Positions 1 through 4,908 of a stretch of 5,907 nucleotides of DNA are shown here, piece after piece. Source of the DNA: Nostocoides sp039812405 (GTDB lineage Bacteria; Actinomycetota; Actinomycetes; Actinomycetales; Dermatophilaceae); contig JBDIAL010000231.1 in assembly GCA_039812405.1 (NCBI GenBank), forward strand, positions 1-5,907, in the 5' to 3' direction. The notes under the pieces are model-generated. The model was not told where the DNA came from. It did no database searches and was given only the letters and a program-made list of their open reading frames with translations. Made by a program: the position numbers and the translations under genes. The first letter of the stretch is position 1; the number at the start of each line of letters is the position of its first letter.

Positions 1-143
1 CACGCGCCCGCGGCGGCCTGGGACACCGTCGCCGCGAGAGCCTCGGCCTCGCCGCGCGCGACGTCGTCGGCGACACCGGCGGCGCGCGCGACCTCGAGGA
101 GCGCGGCGACGGACTCGGAAAGGGAGGGAGGGCTCGTCGTCAT
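1..143 (-). CDS. Unrecognised protein, N-terminal 47 residues only (runs off the left edge)
   Basis: An open frame starts at ATG 143-141 and continues past base 1, so only the N-terminus is visible. It begins MTTSPPSLSESVAALLEVAR and continues as an Ala-rich, acidic, probably helical stretch without a signal peptide, membrane segment or motif that I recognise. The start is supported by GGAG (complement of 154-157) ten bases upstream, lying inside the end of the preceding gene, and by a gap of only 4 nt from that gene's stop codon. It is therefore very likely the fourth gene of the lemA-telA operon and co-translated with gene three. I cannot assign a function; its place in the operon suggests a partner of the TelA/LemA proteins, but that is inference from position alone. 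Confidence 0.6.
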   Translation of the reverse strand, partial: MTTSPPSLSESVAALLEVARAAGVADDVARGEAEALAATVSQAAAGA

Positions 144-147
144 CCGC

Positions 148-771
148 TCAGGGCTCCAGGTCGAGACTGTTCGTCGACGGGGTCGGCGGGACCGGAGGCG
201 CCGGCGGTCGCGGACCCGGTGCGGGGCGGCTCCCAGAGCCCGGTGACGACCCGCGCGGGGGCCCACCCGGCGCCCCGGCGTCGAGGTCGAGGCCACCGCC
301 CTCCGACCCGTGGAACCGGGCCTCGAGGAAGCGGCCGTGCGCGACGAGGGCCTGGGCGTCCTGGCGGTTCACGGCGTCGAGCACCTTGTCCATCGTCGCG
401 CCGAGCAGCTCGAGCTGGTCGACGAGCACCATGAGGGCGGTGCGCCCCTCGTCGATGGGCCGGGTGTCGGCCCAGTCGCGCGGCAGCCGGAGGTAGCCGG
501 CCACCGCCTCGGGCAGGTAGCTCGTCGCCGTCGCGACGACGGCATACGCATCGGCGGACCCGAGCCCGAGCGAGGCGAGCCGGGGCAGGCAGGACCGCAC
601 GAGCCGGTCGACCCGGGCGACCCGGGAGGTGATGAGCGGGGTGGCGTGGGCCTCCCGCAGCGCCGCTGCGACCTCGTCGAGGGAGGCGACGACGTCGGCC
701 TCGGTCGGTGCCGCGGGGACGACGACGGGCGGCGGGTCCGGCGTCCCGCGCAGCCAGTCCCACAGCCCCAC
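148..771 (-). CDS. Helical protein with an XpaC-like C-terminal region, downstream of telA
   Basis: A 207-residue protein starting at GTG 771-769, only 6 nt after the telA stop codon. There is no good Shine-Dalgarno sequence, so translation is probably coupled to telA. It opens with GLWDWLRG and a Pro/Val-rich linker (about 11-22), followed by a predicted all-helical core (about 23-155) and a Pro/Gly/Ser-rich tail (about 156-207) ending LDLEP. I see no signal peptide or membrane segment. The core contains YLPEAVAGYLRLP (85-97), then a helix pair ending near DAQALVAHGRFLEARF. This order (YLP, Tyr about eight residues on, then two helices) resembles the C-terminal part of XpaC proteins, and Bacillus xpaC sits beside the TelA homologue yaaN. 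The XpaC link is judged by eye and is tentative. A role with TelA in envelope or stress physiology is inference. Confidence 0.75.
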   Translation of the reverse strand: MGLWDWLRGTPDPPPVVVPAAPTEADVVASLDEVAAALREAHATPLITSRVARVDRLVRSCLPRLASLGLGSADAYAVVATATSYLPEAVAGYLRLPRDWADTRPIDEGRTALMVLVDQLELLGATMDKVLDAVNRQDAQALVAHGRFLEARFHGSEGGGLDLDAGAPGGPPRGSSPGSGSRPAPGPRPPAPPVPPTPSTNSLDLEP

Positions 772-777
772 GGGTCG

Positions 778-2001
778 TCAGACGGTGTCGAGGTCGAGCG
801 TCTGGGTGCCCCGGGCGTCCTGGGCCTGGACGCGGGCGAGGTACTCCTTCGACTTGTCGACCTCGGTCTCGAGGACGCCGATGGTCTGGGCCATCGTGTC
901 GAGCGCCTTGACCCGGAACTGGTCGATCGAGTCGATCGTCGCGTAGATGTTCTGGAACGCCGCCTGCAGCTCCGGCAGGCCGATCGTCGAGGAGGCCGCC
1001 TGCTCCTGGATGGCCGCCGAGTTGTCGCGCAGCATCTGCGAGGTGCGCTGGATCATGGTCGACGTCGTCGTGTTGAGGGCGGTGATCTGCTCGAGGACGA
1101 GCTTCTGGTTGCCGAGGGCCTGGGCGACGATGACGGCGGTCCGCAGGGCCGAGATGGTCGTCGTCGAGGCGCGGTCGACGCCCTTGATGAGCTCGACGTT
1201 GTTCTTGATGATGATGTCGATCGCGAGGTAGCTCTGGATCGACACGGCGAGCTGGGTCAGCAGGTCCTGGTGCTTCTGCCGGACGTAGAACAGGACGTCC
1301 TGGGAGAGCGCCGCCGCGGTGTCGGGGTCGCTGATCTCCAGCTCGGCGATCCGTGCCGACAGCTTGGTGTCGAGCCGCTCGGCGATGTAGACGTACTGGT
1401 TGAGCCGGCCCATCGTGGCCCAGAGGTTCGTCTTCTCCAGGTTGAGGGCGACGTTGTCCTTGGTCAGCTCGTCCTGCCCGTTGCGCAGGGCGTGGAGTAT
1501 GCCGTTGAGCTGGCCCTGGGCGGACTGGTAGCGGCGGAAGTAGTCGACGACCTTGTCCCCGAAGGGGATCACCCCGAGCAGCTTGCGGCCTCCCGACAAC
1601 CGGCTCGGGTCGAGGTCCTCGACGGTGCGGCGCAGCTCGAGGAGGGTCTTGCCGACCTGGCTGCTCTCGGAGATCCCGCCCTCCTTGAGGGCCTGGACGG
1701 GCCGGTCGAGGAGCCGGTTGCTCGTCTCGGCGGCCCGCCTGATGTCGGCGTCGCCCATGGTGCGCACGTTGTCGGCCTGCTTGGCGAACTCCGGGCTGCG
1801 CGGCGCGGCCTGCGAGATCGCCGTCATGAAGTCGTCGACCTTCGCGTCGAGCCCCGGCACCGCGTCGGCCTGGACGGCCGGCGCCATCCGCGGCGCCTGC
1901 GTCTCCAGGACGTGGGGCGGGGGCGCCGGGGCGGTCAGCGTGAGCGTCGGGTCGGGCGGCTGGAGAGGGGCGACGGCGGCGCCGTCGTCGGTGGCGGACA
2001 T
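778..2001 (-). CDS. TelA-family 'toxic anion resistance' protein
   Basis: A 407-residue protein of the TelA family (Pfam PF05816), cytoplasmic by lack of a signal or membrane segment. The first 50 residues are a Pro/Ala-rich disordered leader; the rest is a long chain of helices. Family-typical stretches are LLGVIPFGDKVVDYFRRYQS (141-160), LNGILHALRNGQDELTKDN, LFYVRQKHQDLLTQLAVSIQ, then SYLAIDIIIKNNVELIKGVD and ALGNQKLVLEQITALNTTTS. The length fits the family (usually about 360-420). I chose ATG 2001-1999 because AAGGAG lies nine bases upstream; the frame is open further upstream, but that part runs through lemA in another frame. The name comes from tellurite resistance of plasmid TelA; most chromosomal members have no proven tellurite function and the biochemical role is unknown. 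It is gene two of the lemA operon. The family call is firm; the function is not. Confidence 0.95.
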   Translation of the reverse strand: MSATDDGAAVAPLQPPDPTLTLTAPAPPPHVLETQAPRMAPAVQADAVPGLDAKVDDFMTAISQAAPRSPEFAKQADNVRTMGDADIRRAAETSNRLLDRPVQALKEGGISESSQVGKTLLELRRTVEDLDPSRLSGGRKLLGVIPFGDKVVDYFRRYQSAQGQLNGILHALRNGQDELTKDNVALNLEKTNLWATMGRLNQYVYIAERLDTKLSARIAELEISDPDTAAALSQDVLFYVRQKHQDLLTQLAVSIQSYLAIDIIIKNNVELIKGVDRASTTTISALRTAVIVAQALGNQKLVLEQITALNTTTSTMIQRTSQMLRDNSAAIQEQAASSTIGLPELQAAFQNIYATIDSIDQFRVKALDTMAQTIGVLETEVDKSKEYLARVQAQDARGTQTLDLDTV

Positions 2002-2010
2002 GGGTTCGTG

Positions 2011-2016
2011 CTCCTT
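2011..2016 (-). promoter_or_regulatory. Shine-Dalgarno site of the telA-family gene
   Basis: AAGGAG (complement of CTCCTT) lies nine bases before ATG 2001-1999. It fixes the start within a frame that stays open for another 780 nt upstream. It sits in the 62-nt gap after the LemA stop codon, in which I see no other signal. The telA-family gene can therefore be translated independently of lemA although it is probably on the same transcript. Confidence 0.8.
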
Positions 2017-2063
2017 CGGCAGATTCGGGCGGGCGGCCTCGGGGTCGCGGGTGGGGTCGGCCC

Positions 2064-2756
2064 TCAGGATCCGGGGGACGACGGGGTCCCGTCGGGTCCC
2101 TCGACCTGCCGTGCCGCCTCGGACGGCAGCGGCTGGGCCGAGGGCCGGGGCAGCTCGGTCCCCGTGTAGGACTGCGGGGGCGGGATGCTCGCGGTGGACT
2201 GGCCGAAGTCGACCCGGACCGGGTCGCGGCTCTCGCCCTGGGCCTCGAAGTACTCCCGCTTCGTCACGTGCGCGAGGCCCGCGACGATGTTGCTCGGCAC
2301 CGTCTCGACCTTGGTGTTGAGCTCGCGGACGGTGGCGTTGTAGTAGCGGCGCGCCGAGGCGATCCGGTCCTCGGTGCTCGACAGCTCGTTCTGGAGGGCG
2401 AGGAAGCTCTGGTTCGCCTTGAGGTCGGGGTATGCCTCGGCGACGGCGATGAGCCGGCCGAGGGCCTGGGTGAGGGCCCCCTCGGCGACGGCCTGCTGGG
2501 CGGGCGACTGGCCGCCGGCCATCGCGGCGCCCCGGGCCCGCACGACGTCCTCCAGCGTCCCCCGCTCGTGCGCGGCATACCCCTTGACCGTCTCGACGAG
2601 GTTGCCGATGAGGTCGTGCCGGCGCTGGAGCTCGACGTCGATCTGGTTCCACGCCTCGTCGGCCTTGTTGCGCAGCCGGACCAGGCCGTTGTACATGCCG
2701 GCGAAGGCGCCGACGATCGCGACGAGGACGATGAGGACGATGATCAGGACCATCAT
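2064..2756 (-). CDS. LemA family membrane protein
   Basis: A 230-residue protein with the LemA family layout. A single hydrophobic N-terminal segment (residues 1-20, rich in Val/Ile/Leu) is followed at once by the signature YNGLVRLRNKADEAW (22-36), IDVELQRRHDLIGNLVETVK (39-58) and GYAAHERGTLEDVVRAR. The usual Pro in 'DLIPNLV' is Gly51 here. The helical domain ends with the family-typical PVRVDF at about 184. A 46-residue Pro/Ser/Gln-rich tail (185-230) follows, longer than in minimal LemA proteins. Two ATG codons are adjacent; the first (2756) is preferred because GGAGG lies eight bases upstream. LemA proteins are single-pass membrane proteins with an extended helical bundle; their molecular role is unknown. 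It is the first gene of the minus-strand operon with the TelA-family gene. Family certain, function open. Confidence 0.95.
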   Translation of the reverse strand: MMVLIIVLIVLVAIVGAFAGMYNGLVRLRNKADEAWNQIDVELQRRHDLIGNLVETVKGYAAHERGTLEDVVRARGAAMAGGQSPAQQAVAEGALTQALGRLIAVAEAYPDLKANQSFLALQNELSSTEDRIASARRYYNATVRELNTKVETVPSNIVAGLAHVTKREYFEAQGESRDPVRVDFGQSTASIPPPQSYTGTELPRPSAQPLPSEAARQVEGPDGTPSSPGS

Positions 2757-2764
2757 GGGACTTC

Positions 2765-2769
2765 CCTCC
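2765..2769 (-). promoter_or_regulatory. Shine-Dalgarno site of the LemA gene
   Basis: GGAGG (complement of CCTCC) is eight bases before the first of two tandem ATG codons and eleven before the second, which favours the start at 2756. Confidence 0.75.
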
Positions 2770-2787
2770 GGTGGCGGTCTCCACCCG

Positions 2788-2793
2788 ATCCTA
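2788..2793 (-). promoter_or_regulatory. Candidate -10 element of the lemA-telA operon
   Basis: TAGGAT reads on the minus strand in the 94-nt gap between pyrE and the LemA gene and is the only TAnnnT hexamer seen there. It would give a 5' leader of roughly 25 nt containing the GGAGG site, so this transcript is leadered, unlike the neighbours. No convincing -35 box is seen; TGGGTC lies 17 bases upstream and is a poor match. Assigned by eye. Confidence 0.45.
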
Positions 2794-2825
2794 GGGTGTC
2801 GCGCGCCCCCGACCCACCACGGACG

Positions 2826-2852
2826 GAGCCCGCGGGACCCGGTCCGCGGCTC
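2826..2852 (-). terminator. GC-rich hairpin at the pyrE stop codon
   Basis: Read on the minus strand, GAGCCGCGGAC pairs with GTCCCGCGGGCTC around a three-base loop: eleven base pairs with two single-base bulges. It begins within the TGA of pyrE. There is no T-tract, as is common for hairpins behind actinobacterial genes, so termination is plausible but not proven. It would separate pyrE transcription from the lemA operon. Confidence 0.5.
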
Positions 2853-3417
2853 AGGCCAGGCCCAGCTCGTGGACGTCGAAGACGAAGCGGTAGTCCAGGC
2901 CCGCCTCGGCGAACCGCTCGGCGGCCCCGGTCGCGCGGTCGGCGATGGTCGCGACGGCGACGACCTCGGCCCCCGCCTCGCGGGCGGCCGCCACCGCCTC
3001 CAGCGGCGAGCCGCCGGTCGTCGAGGTGTCCTCGACGACGAGGACCCGACGGCCCGCGATCGACGGGCCCTCGATCCGCTGCTGGAGCCCGTGGGCCTTG
3101 CCGGCCTTGCGGACGACGAACGCGTCGAGCCGCCCGCCCGCCGCCGCCGTCGCGTGGAGCATCGCGGTGGCGACGGGGTCGGCGCCCAGGGTGAGGCCGC
3201 CGACGGCGTCGAAGTCGAGGTCGCGCACCCGGTCGAGCATGACCCGCCCGACGAGCGGCGCCGCCTCGCCGTCGAGGGTGATCCGGCGCAGGTCGACGTA
3301 GAAGTCGGCCTCCCGGCCCGAGGAGAGGGTGACCCGGCCGTGGACGATGGCCTTGGCCCGGACGATGTCGAGGAGTCGGGCGCGGTCGGCGGAGACGTCG
3401 GTCAGGGTGTCGGTCAC
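2851..3417 (-). CDS. pyrE: Orotate phosphoribosyltransferase
   Basis: Transfers the phosphoribosyl group of PRPP to orotate, giving orotidine 5'-monophosphate in cytoplasmic de novo pyrimidine synthesis. Numbered from the upstream GTG at 3426, the protein shows the catalytic loop VVRKAGKAHGLQQRIEG (104-120, with R106, K107, K110 and H112) and the PRPP-binding motif VLVVEDTSTTGGS (128-140). FYVDLRR near 42-48 is also typical. Length (188-191 residues) matches stand-alone bacterial PyrE; there is no fused OMP decarboxylase. Two GTG starts are possible. I take 3417 because TACGGT lies seven bases upstream in leaderless position, whereas the GTG at 3426 lies within that hexamer and has no ribosome site. 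No other pyr genes are in view; the neighbour upstream is an unrelated dehydrogenase. Identity is very secure, the start moderately so. Confidence 0.95.
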   Translation of the reverse strand: MTDTLTDVSADRARLLDIVRAKAIVHGRVTLSSGREADFYVDLRRITLDGEAAPLVGRVMLDRVRDLDFDAVGGLTLGADPVATAMLHATAAAGGRLDAFVVRKAGKAHGLQQRIEGPSIAGRRVLVVEDTSTTGGSPLEAVAAAREAGAEVVAVATIADRATGAAERFAEAGLDYRFVFDVHELGLA

Positions 3418-3418
3418 G

Positions 3419-3433
3419 GCATACACCGTATGC
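3419..3433. promoter_or_regulatory. Palindrome GCATAC-ACC-GTATGC overlapping the pyrE -10 element
   Basis: Perfect 6-base inverted arms with a 3-base centre, lying just upstream of the preferred pyrE start. On the minus strand the centre forms TACGGT (3430-3425), a TAnnnT -10 hexamer placed 7 bases before GTG 3417, as in leaderless actinobacterial transcripts. The palindrome could be an operator for a dimeric regulator or simply two copies of the GCATAC hexamer that is frequent in this window. No regulator is identified. Confidence 0.45.
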
Positions 3434-3458
3434 GGTGACGCCGGCCCACCCGGACAGG

Positions 3459-3477
3459 GCCACCGGCGGCCGGCGGC
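3459..3477 (-). terminator. Hairpin directly after the SDR gene
   Basis: Starting one base beyond the TGA of the dehydrogenase, GCCGCCGG can pair with CCGGTGGC around a three-base loop, with one mismatch. It lies in the 51-nt gap before pyrE and lacks a T-tract. It is a weak terminator candidate whose placement matches that of the hairpin behind pyrE. Confidence 0.35.
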
Positions 3478-4290
3478 TCAGCTCCCGTGCACCCGGCGGC
3501 GGTGACGTCCCCGGACGAGGTCGGAGCGGGCGACCGATCGGGGCAGGAGGCGCAGGGCGGCGACGGCCAGCCGGTAGCGCCGGCTCGGGACGGAGACGAC
3601 CCGGCCCCTCGCGACGTCGGCGAGGCAGGCCCGCACGACGTCCGGTGCGGTGAGGAAGGCCCACGACGGCAGCCGGTCGGCGGCGAGGTCGGCCCGCTCG
3701 TGGAACTCAGTGCGGATGAACCCCGGGCAGAGCGCGGTCACCGTCACCCCGTGGGGCCGCAGCTCGCCGGCGAGCGACTCGGAGAGGACGGTGACGAAGG
3801 ACTTCTCCGCGCTGTAGCTGCCCGTCGCGAGGAACGAGGCGACCGAGCTGACGTTGACGATGACCCCGTGACCGCGCTCGCGCATGGCCCGGCCGGCGGC
3901 GTGGCTGGTGAGGAGGACGGCGCGGACCATGACGTCGAGCGCCTCCTCCTCGGGGGTGACGTCGTCGTCGAGGAAGCGGCGGCGCAGCCCGAAGCCGGCG
4001 TTGTTGACGAGCACGTCGACGGGGCGGTCGGGGTCGGCGAGCCGGTCGCATACGACCTGCGTCCGGGCCCGGTCGGACAGGTCGGCCGGGAGCACCTCGC
4101 TCTCGACGCCGTATGCCGACGCGAGCTCTCCCGCGACGGCGCGCAGCCGCCGCTCGTCACGCGCCACGAGGACCAGGTCGTGCCCGCGCGCGGCGAGCTG
4201 GTGGGCGAACTCGCACCCGAGGCCGGCGGACGCACCGGTCACGAGGGCGACCGGGCGCCGGGTGGCGGGTCCCGCGGTCGTGGAGGCCAT
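3478..4290 (-). CDS. Short-chain dehydrogenase/reductase (SDR family)
   Basis: A 270-residue classical SDR oxidoreductase, NAD(P)H-dependent, with unknown substrate. The cofactor motif TGASAGLG is at 18-25; Arg44 after the second strand (VARDE) favours NADP(H). D70-L71 and the NNAG motif (96-99) follow. The catalytic set is probably Ser149 in NVSSVASF, Tyr159 and Lys163 in YSAEK; the middle residues 'SAE' differ from the common 'SAS/GAS' but keep the Y-x3-K spacing. CPGFIRTEF (188-196) is the usual strand and loop after the active site. The C-terminus is basic (RYRLAV...RGRHRRRVHGS), which hints at contact with membranes or nucleic acids but may mean little. ATG 4290 is chosen because TAGGGT lies six bases upstream in leaderless position and no Shine-Dalgarno sequence is present. 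There is a 51-nt gap to pyrE with no obvious functional link. Confidence 0.93.
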   Translation of the reverse strand: MASTTAGPATRRPVALVTGASAGLGCEFAHQLAARGHDLVLVARDERRLRAVAGELASAYGVESEVLPADLSDRARTQVVCDRLADPDRPVDVLVNNAGFGLRRRFLDDDVTPEEEALDVMVRAVLLTSHAAGRAMRERGHGVIVNVSSVASFLATGSYSAEKSFVTVLSESLAGELRPHGVTVTALCPGFIRTEFHERADLAADRLPSWAFLTAPDVVRACLADVARGRVVSVPSRRYRLAVAALRLLPRSVARSDLVRGRHRRRVHGS

Positions 4291-4296
4291 GCCGCG

Positions 4297-4302
4297 ACCC
4301 TA
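4297..4302 (-). promoter_or_regulatory. Candidate -10 element for a leaderless SDR transcript
   Basis: TAGGGT is followed by six bases and then the ATG of the SDR gene, the spacing expected if transcription starts at the A of ATG. The first three bases, TAG, are also the stop codon of the Doc remnant. No -35 box is recognisable. Confidence 0.55.
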
Positions 4303-4560
4303 CGCACCTCGGCGGTGTCCGGCCTCGGTTGGGCCTCGCAGGCGCCGGGCGATGGCGGCGACGTCGTCGAGCTCACCGGTGGAGACGGCGATGGCCAGGA
4401 CGCACACCTCCTCGGTGCCGAACGTGAGCCGCCGGGCGTTGACGCCGAGGAAGGCGAGGAAGGCGATGGGGGCCCCGAGCGCGAGACGCTTGTCGCCGTC
4501 GACCAGCGCGTGGTTGCGAGCGATCGGCTGTGTCAGGGCTGCAGCCGGACCGGCAATGGG
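4300..4560 (-). pseudogene. Remnant of a Doc (death-on-curing, Fic-fold) toxin, C-terminal half
   Basis: Reading the minus strand in the frame that ends at TAG 4302-4300 gives AAALTQPIARNHALVDGDKR, followed by LALGAPIAFLAFLGVNARRL and TFGTEEVCVLAIAVSTGELD, then DVAAIARRLR and a short tail. This is the C-terminal half of the Doc family: compare the usual 'AAALLHSLVRNHPLVDGNKRLA' and the final 'A...G.LD...IA..L'. The signature H-x-[FL]-x-D-G-N-K-R survives as HALVDGDKR, with Asn changed to Asp. The normal N-terminal half (about 50 residues) is missing. The frame is closed upstream by TAG at 4605-4603, with no ATG or GTG between that stop and the homology. Upstream codons give only a faint 'ARPSA' that might recall Doc's 'ARP' segment. 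Intact Doc modifies EF-Tu by phosphorylation and is neutralised by Phd; no Phd-like gene is next to it. Almost certainly inactive. Confidence 0.75.
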
Positions 4561-4645
4561 CGCCGAGGGCCGGGCTCCGGGGCATGATCCGTGCTCGACG
4601 GCCTACCCGCAGCCCTGGTCACGTCGCCGATTGCCGGTCCGGCTG
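4542..4645. repeat. Inverted repeat, 21-base arms with one mismatch and a 62-base spacer
   Basis: CAGCCGGACCGGCAAT at 4542-4557 plus GGCG at 4559-4562 reappears in reverse complement at 4625-4645, with one mismatch (4558 against 4629). A further 9-base pair, CAGGGCTGC (4534-4542) and GCAGCCCTG (4610-4618), lies near the arms but in a different register. The spacer codes for nothing recognised. The left arm falls on the codons where Doc similarity begins. It could be a local inverted duplication from the event that removed the Doc N-terminus, or the ends of a very small mobile remnant; no transposase and no clear target duplication is seen. Confidence 0.6.
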
Positions 4646-4686
4646 TCGACCCCACCCTCCGCCCATCTCTCCTACCCGGCTGGGCC

Positions 4687-4865
4687 GGGCCGGGTGGAGG
4701 TATCTGAACCCGCCTGGTCCTGGGATAGATCGGCTGGGGCCTGGGCCGGGTGGAGGTATGCGGTGTCTCTGCAGTGGTCCTGGGATACCTCGAACGGCTG
4801 AGGGCTGCTCTGGGTGGAGGTATGCGGTGCCCTCGCGGTGGTCCTGGGATACCTCGATCGGCCTG
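4687..4865. repeat. Array of three related repeat units (about 50-58 nt each)
   Basis: Each unit contains GGGTGGAGGTAT (4692-4703, 4748-4759, 4812-4823) followed by GGTCCTGGGATA (4716-4727, 4776-4787, 4840-4851). The periods are 56 and 64 nt. Units 2 and 3 also share GTATGCGGTG, and their outer arms GAGGTAT and ATACCTC are perfect 7-base inverted repeats (4753-4759 with 4785-4791; 4817-4823 with 4849-4855), each pair spanning 39 nt. Unit 1 is degenerate (ATAGATC in place of ATACCTC). It is entirely non-coding as far as I can tell. Alternatives are extragenic palindromic elements, hairpins behind the dead Doc gene, or protein-binding sites upstream of xth. Confidence 0.7.
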
Positions 4866-4893
4866 GAGGGTGGCTCGGCTGGGAGGGTGGCTC
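4865..4893 (+). repeat. Two copies of the 12-mer GGAGGGTGGCTC, 17 bp apart
   Basis: Exact copies lie at 4865-4876 and 4882-4893, directly upstream of the xth -10 hexamer. The first copy falls where the -35 region and upstream contact would be, the second in the spacer. They could be a regulator binding site or a simple small duplication. Confidence 0.45.
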
Positions 4894-4896
4894 ATC

Positions 4897-4902
4897 TAGG
4901 CT
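4897..4902 (+). promoter_or_regulatory. Candidate -10 element for a leaderless xth transcript
   Basis: TAGGCT is followed by six bases and then the GTG start of xth. No Shine-Dalgarno sequence precedes that GTG. Hexamer and spacing match the site before the SDR gene (TAGGGT, six bases, ATG). No -35 box is clear. Confidence 0.55.
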
Positions 4903-4908
4903 GCGGCC

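Noticed and set aside
310..2169. A 619-codon open frame on the plus strand opposite the TelA and XpaC-like genes
   Set aside because: It is the antisense of well-recognised TelA and XpaC-like genes, with a very Val/Gly/Arg/Asp/Leu-biased composition typical of mirror frames in GC-rich DNA; no motif or ribosome site.
778..2756. Dedicated tellurite-resistance (ter) operon
   Set aside because: No TerB, TerC, TerD or TerZ-like genes are in view; the TelA family name alone does not show tellurite resistance.
778..2784. A 668-residue version of the TelA protein starting upstream at 2784
   Set aside because: Its first 261 codons run through the LemA gene in another frame and are low-complexity Arg/Pro/Gly; a strong AAGGAG fixes the start at 2001.
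4373..4585. A 70-residue ORF starting MPRSPALGAH on the minus strand
   Set aside because: It is a shifted frame over the Doc remnant; the Doc-like protein is read in the neighbouring frame ending at 4300.
3487..4587. A 366-codon plus-strand frame opposite the SDR gene
   Set aside because: Mirror frame of a clear SDR enzyme; no recognisable protein features.
4687..4865. CRISPR array
   Set aside because: Only three units of unequal period (56 and 64 nt), conserved blocks split in two, no uniform spacers and no cas genes.
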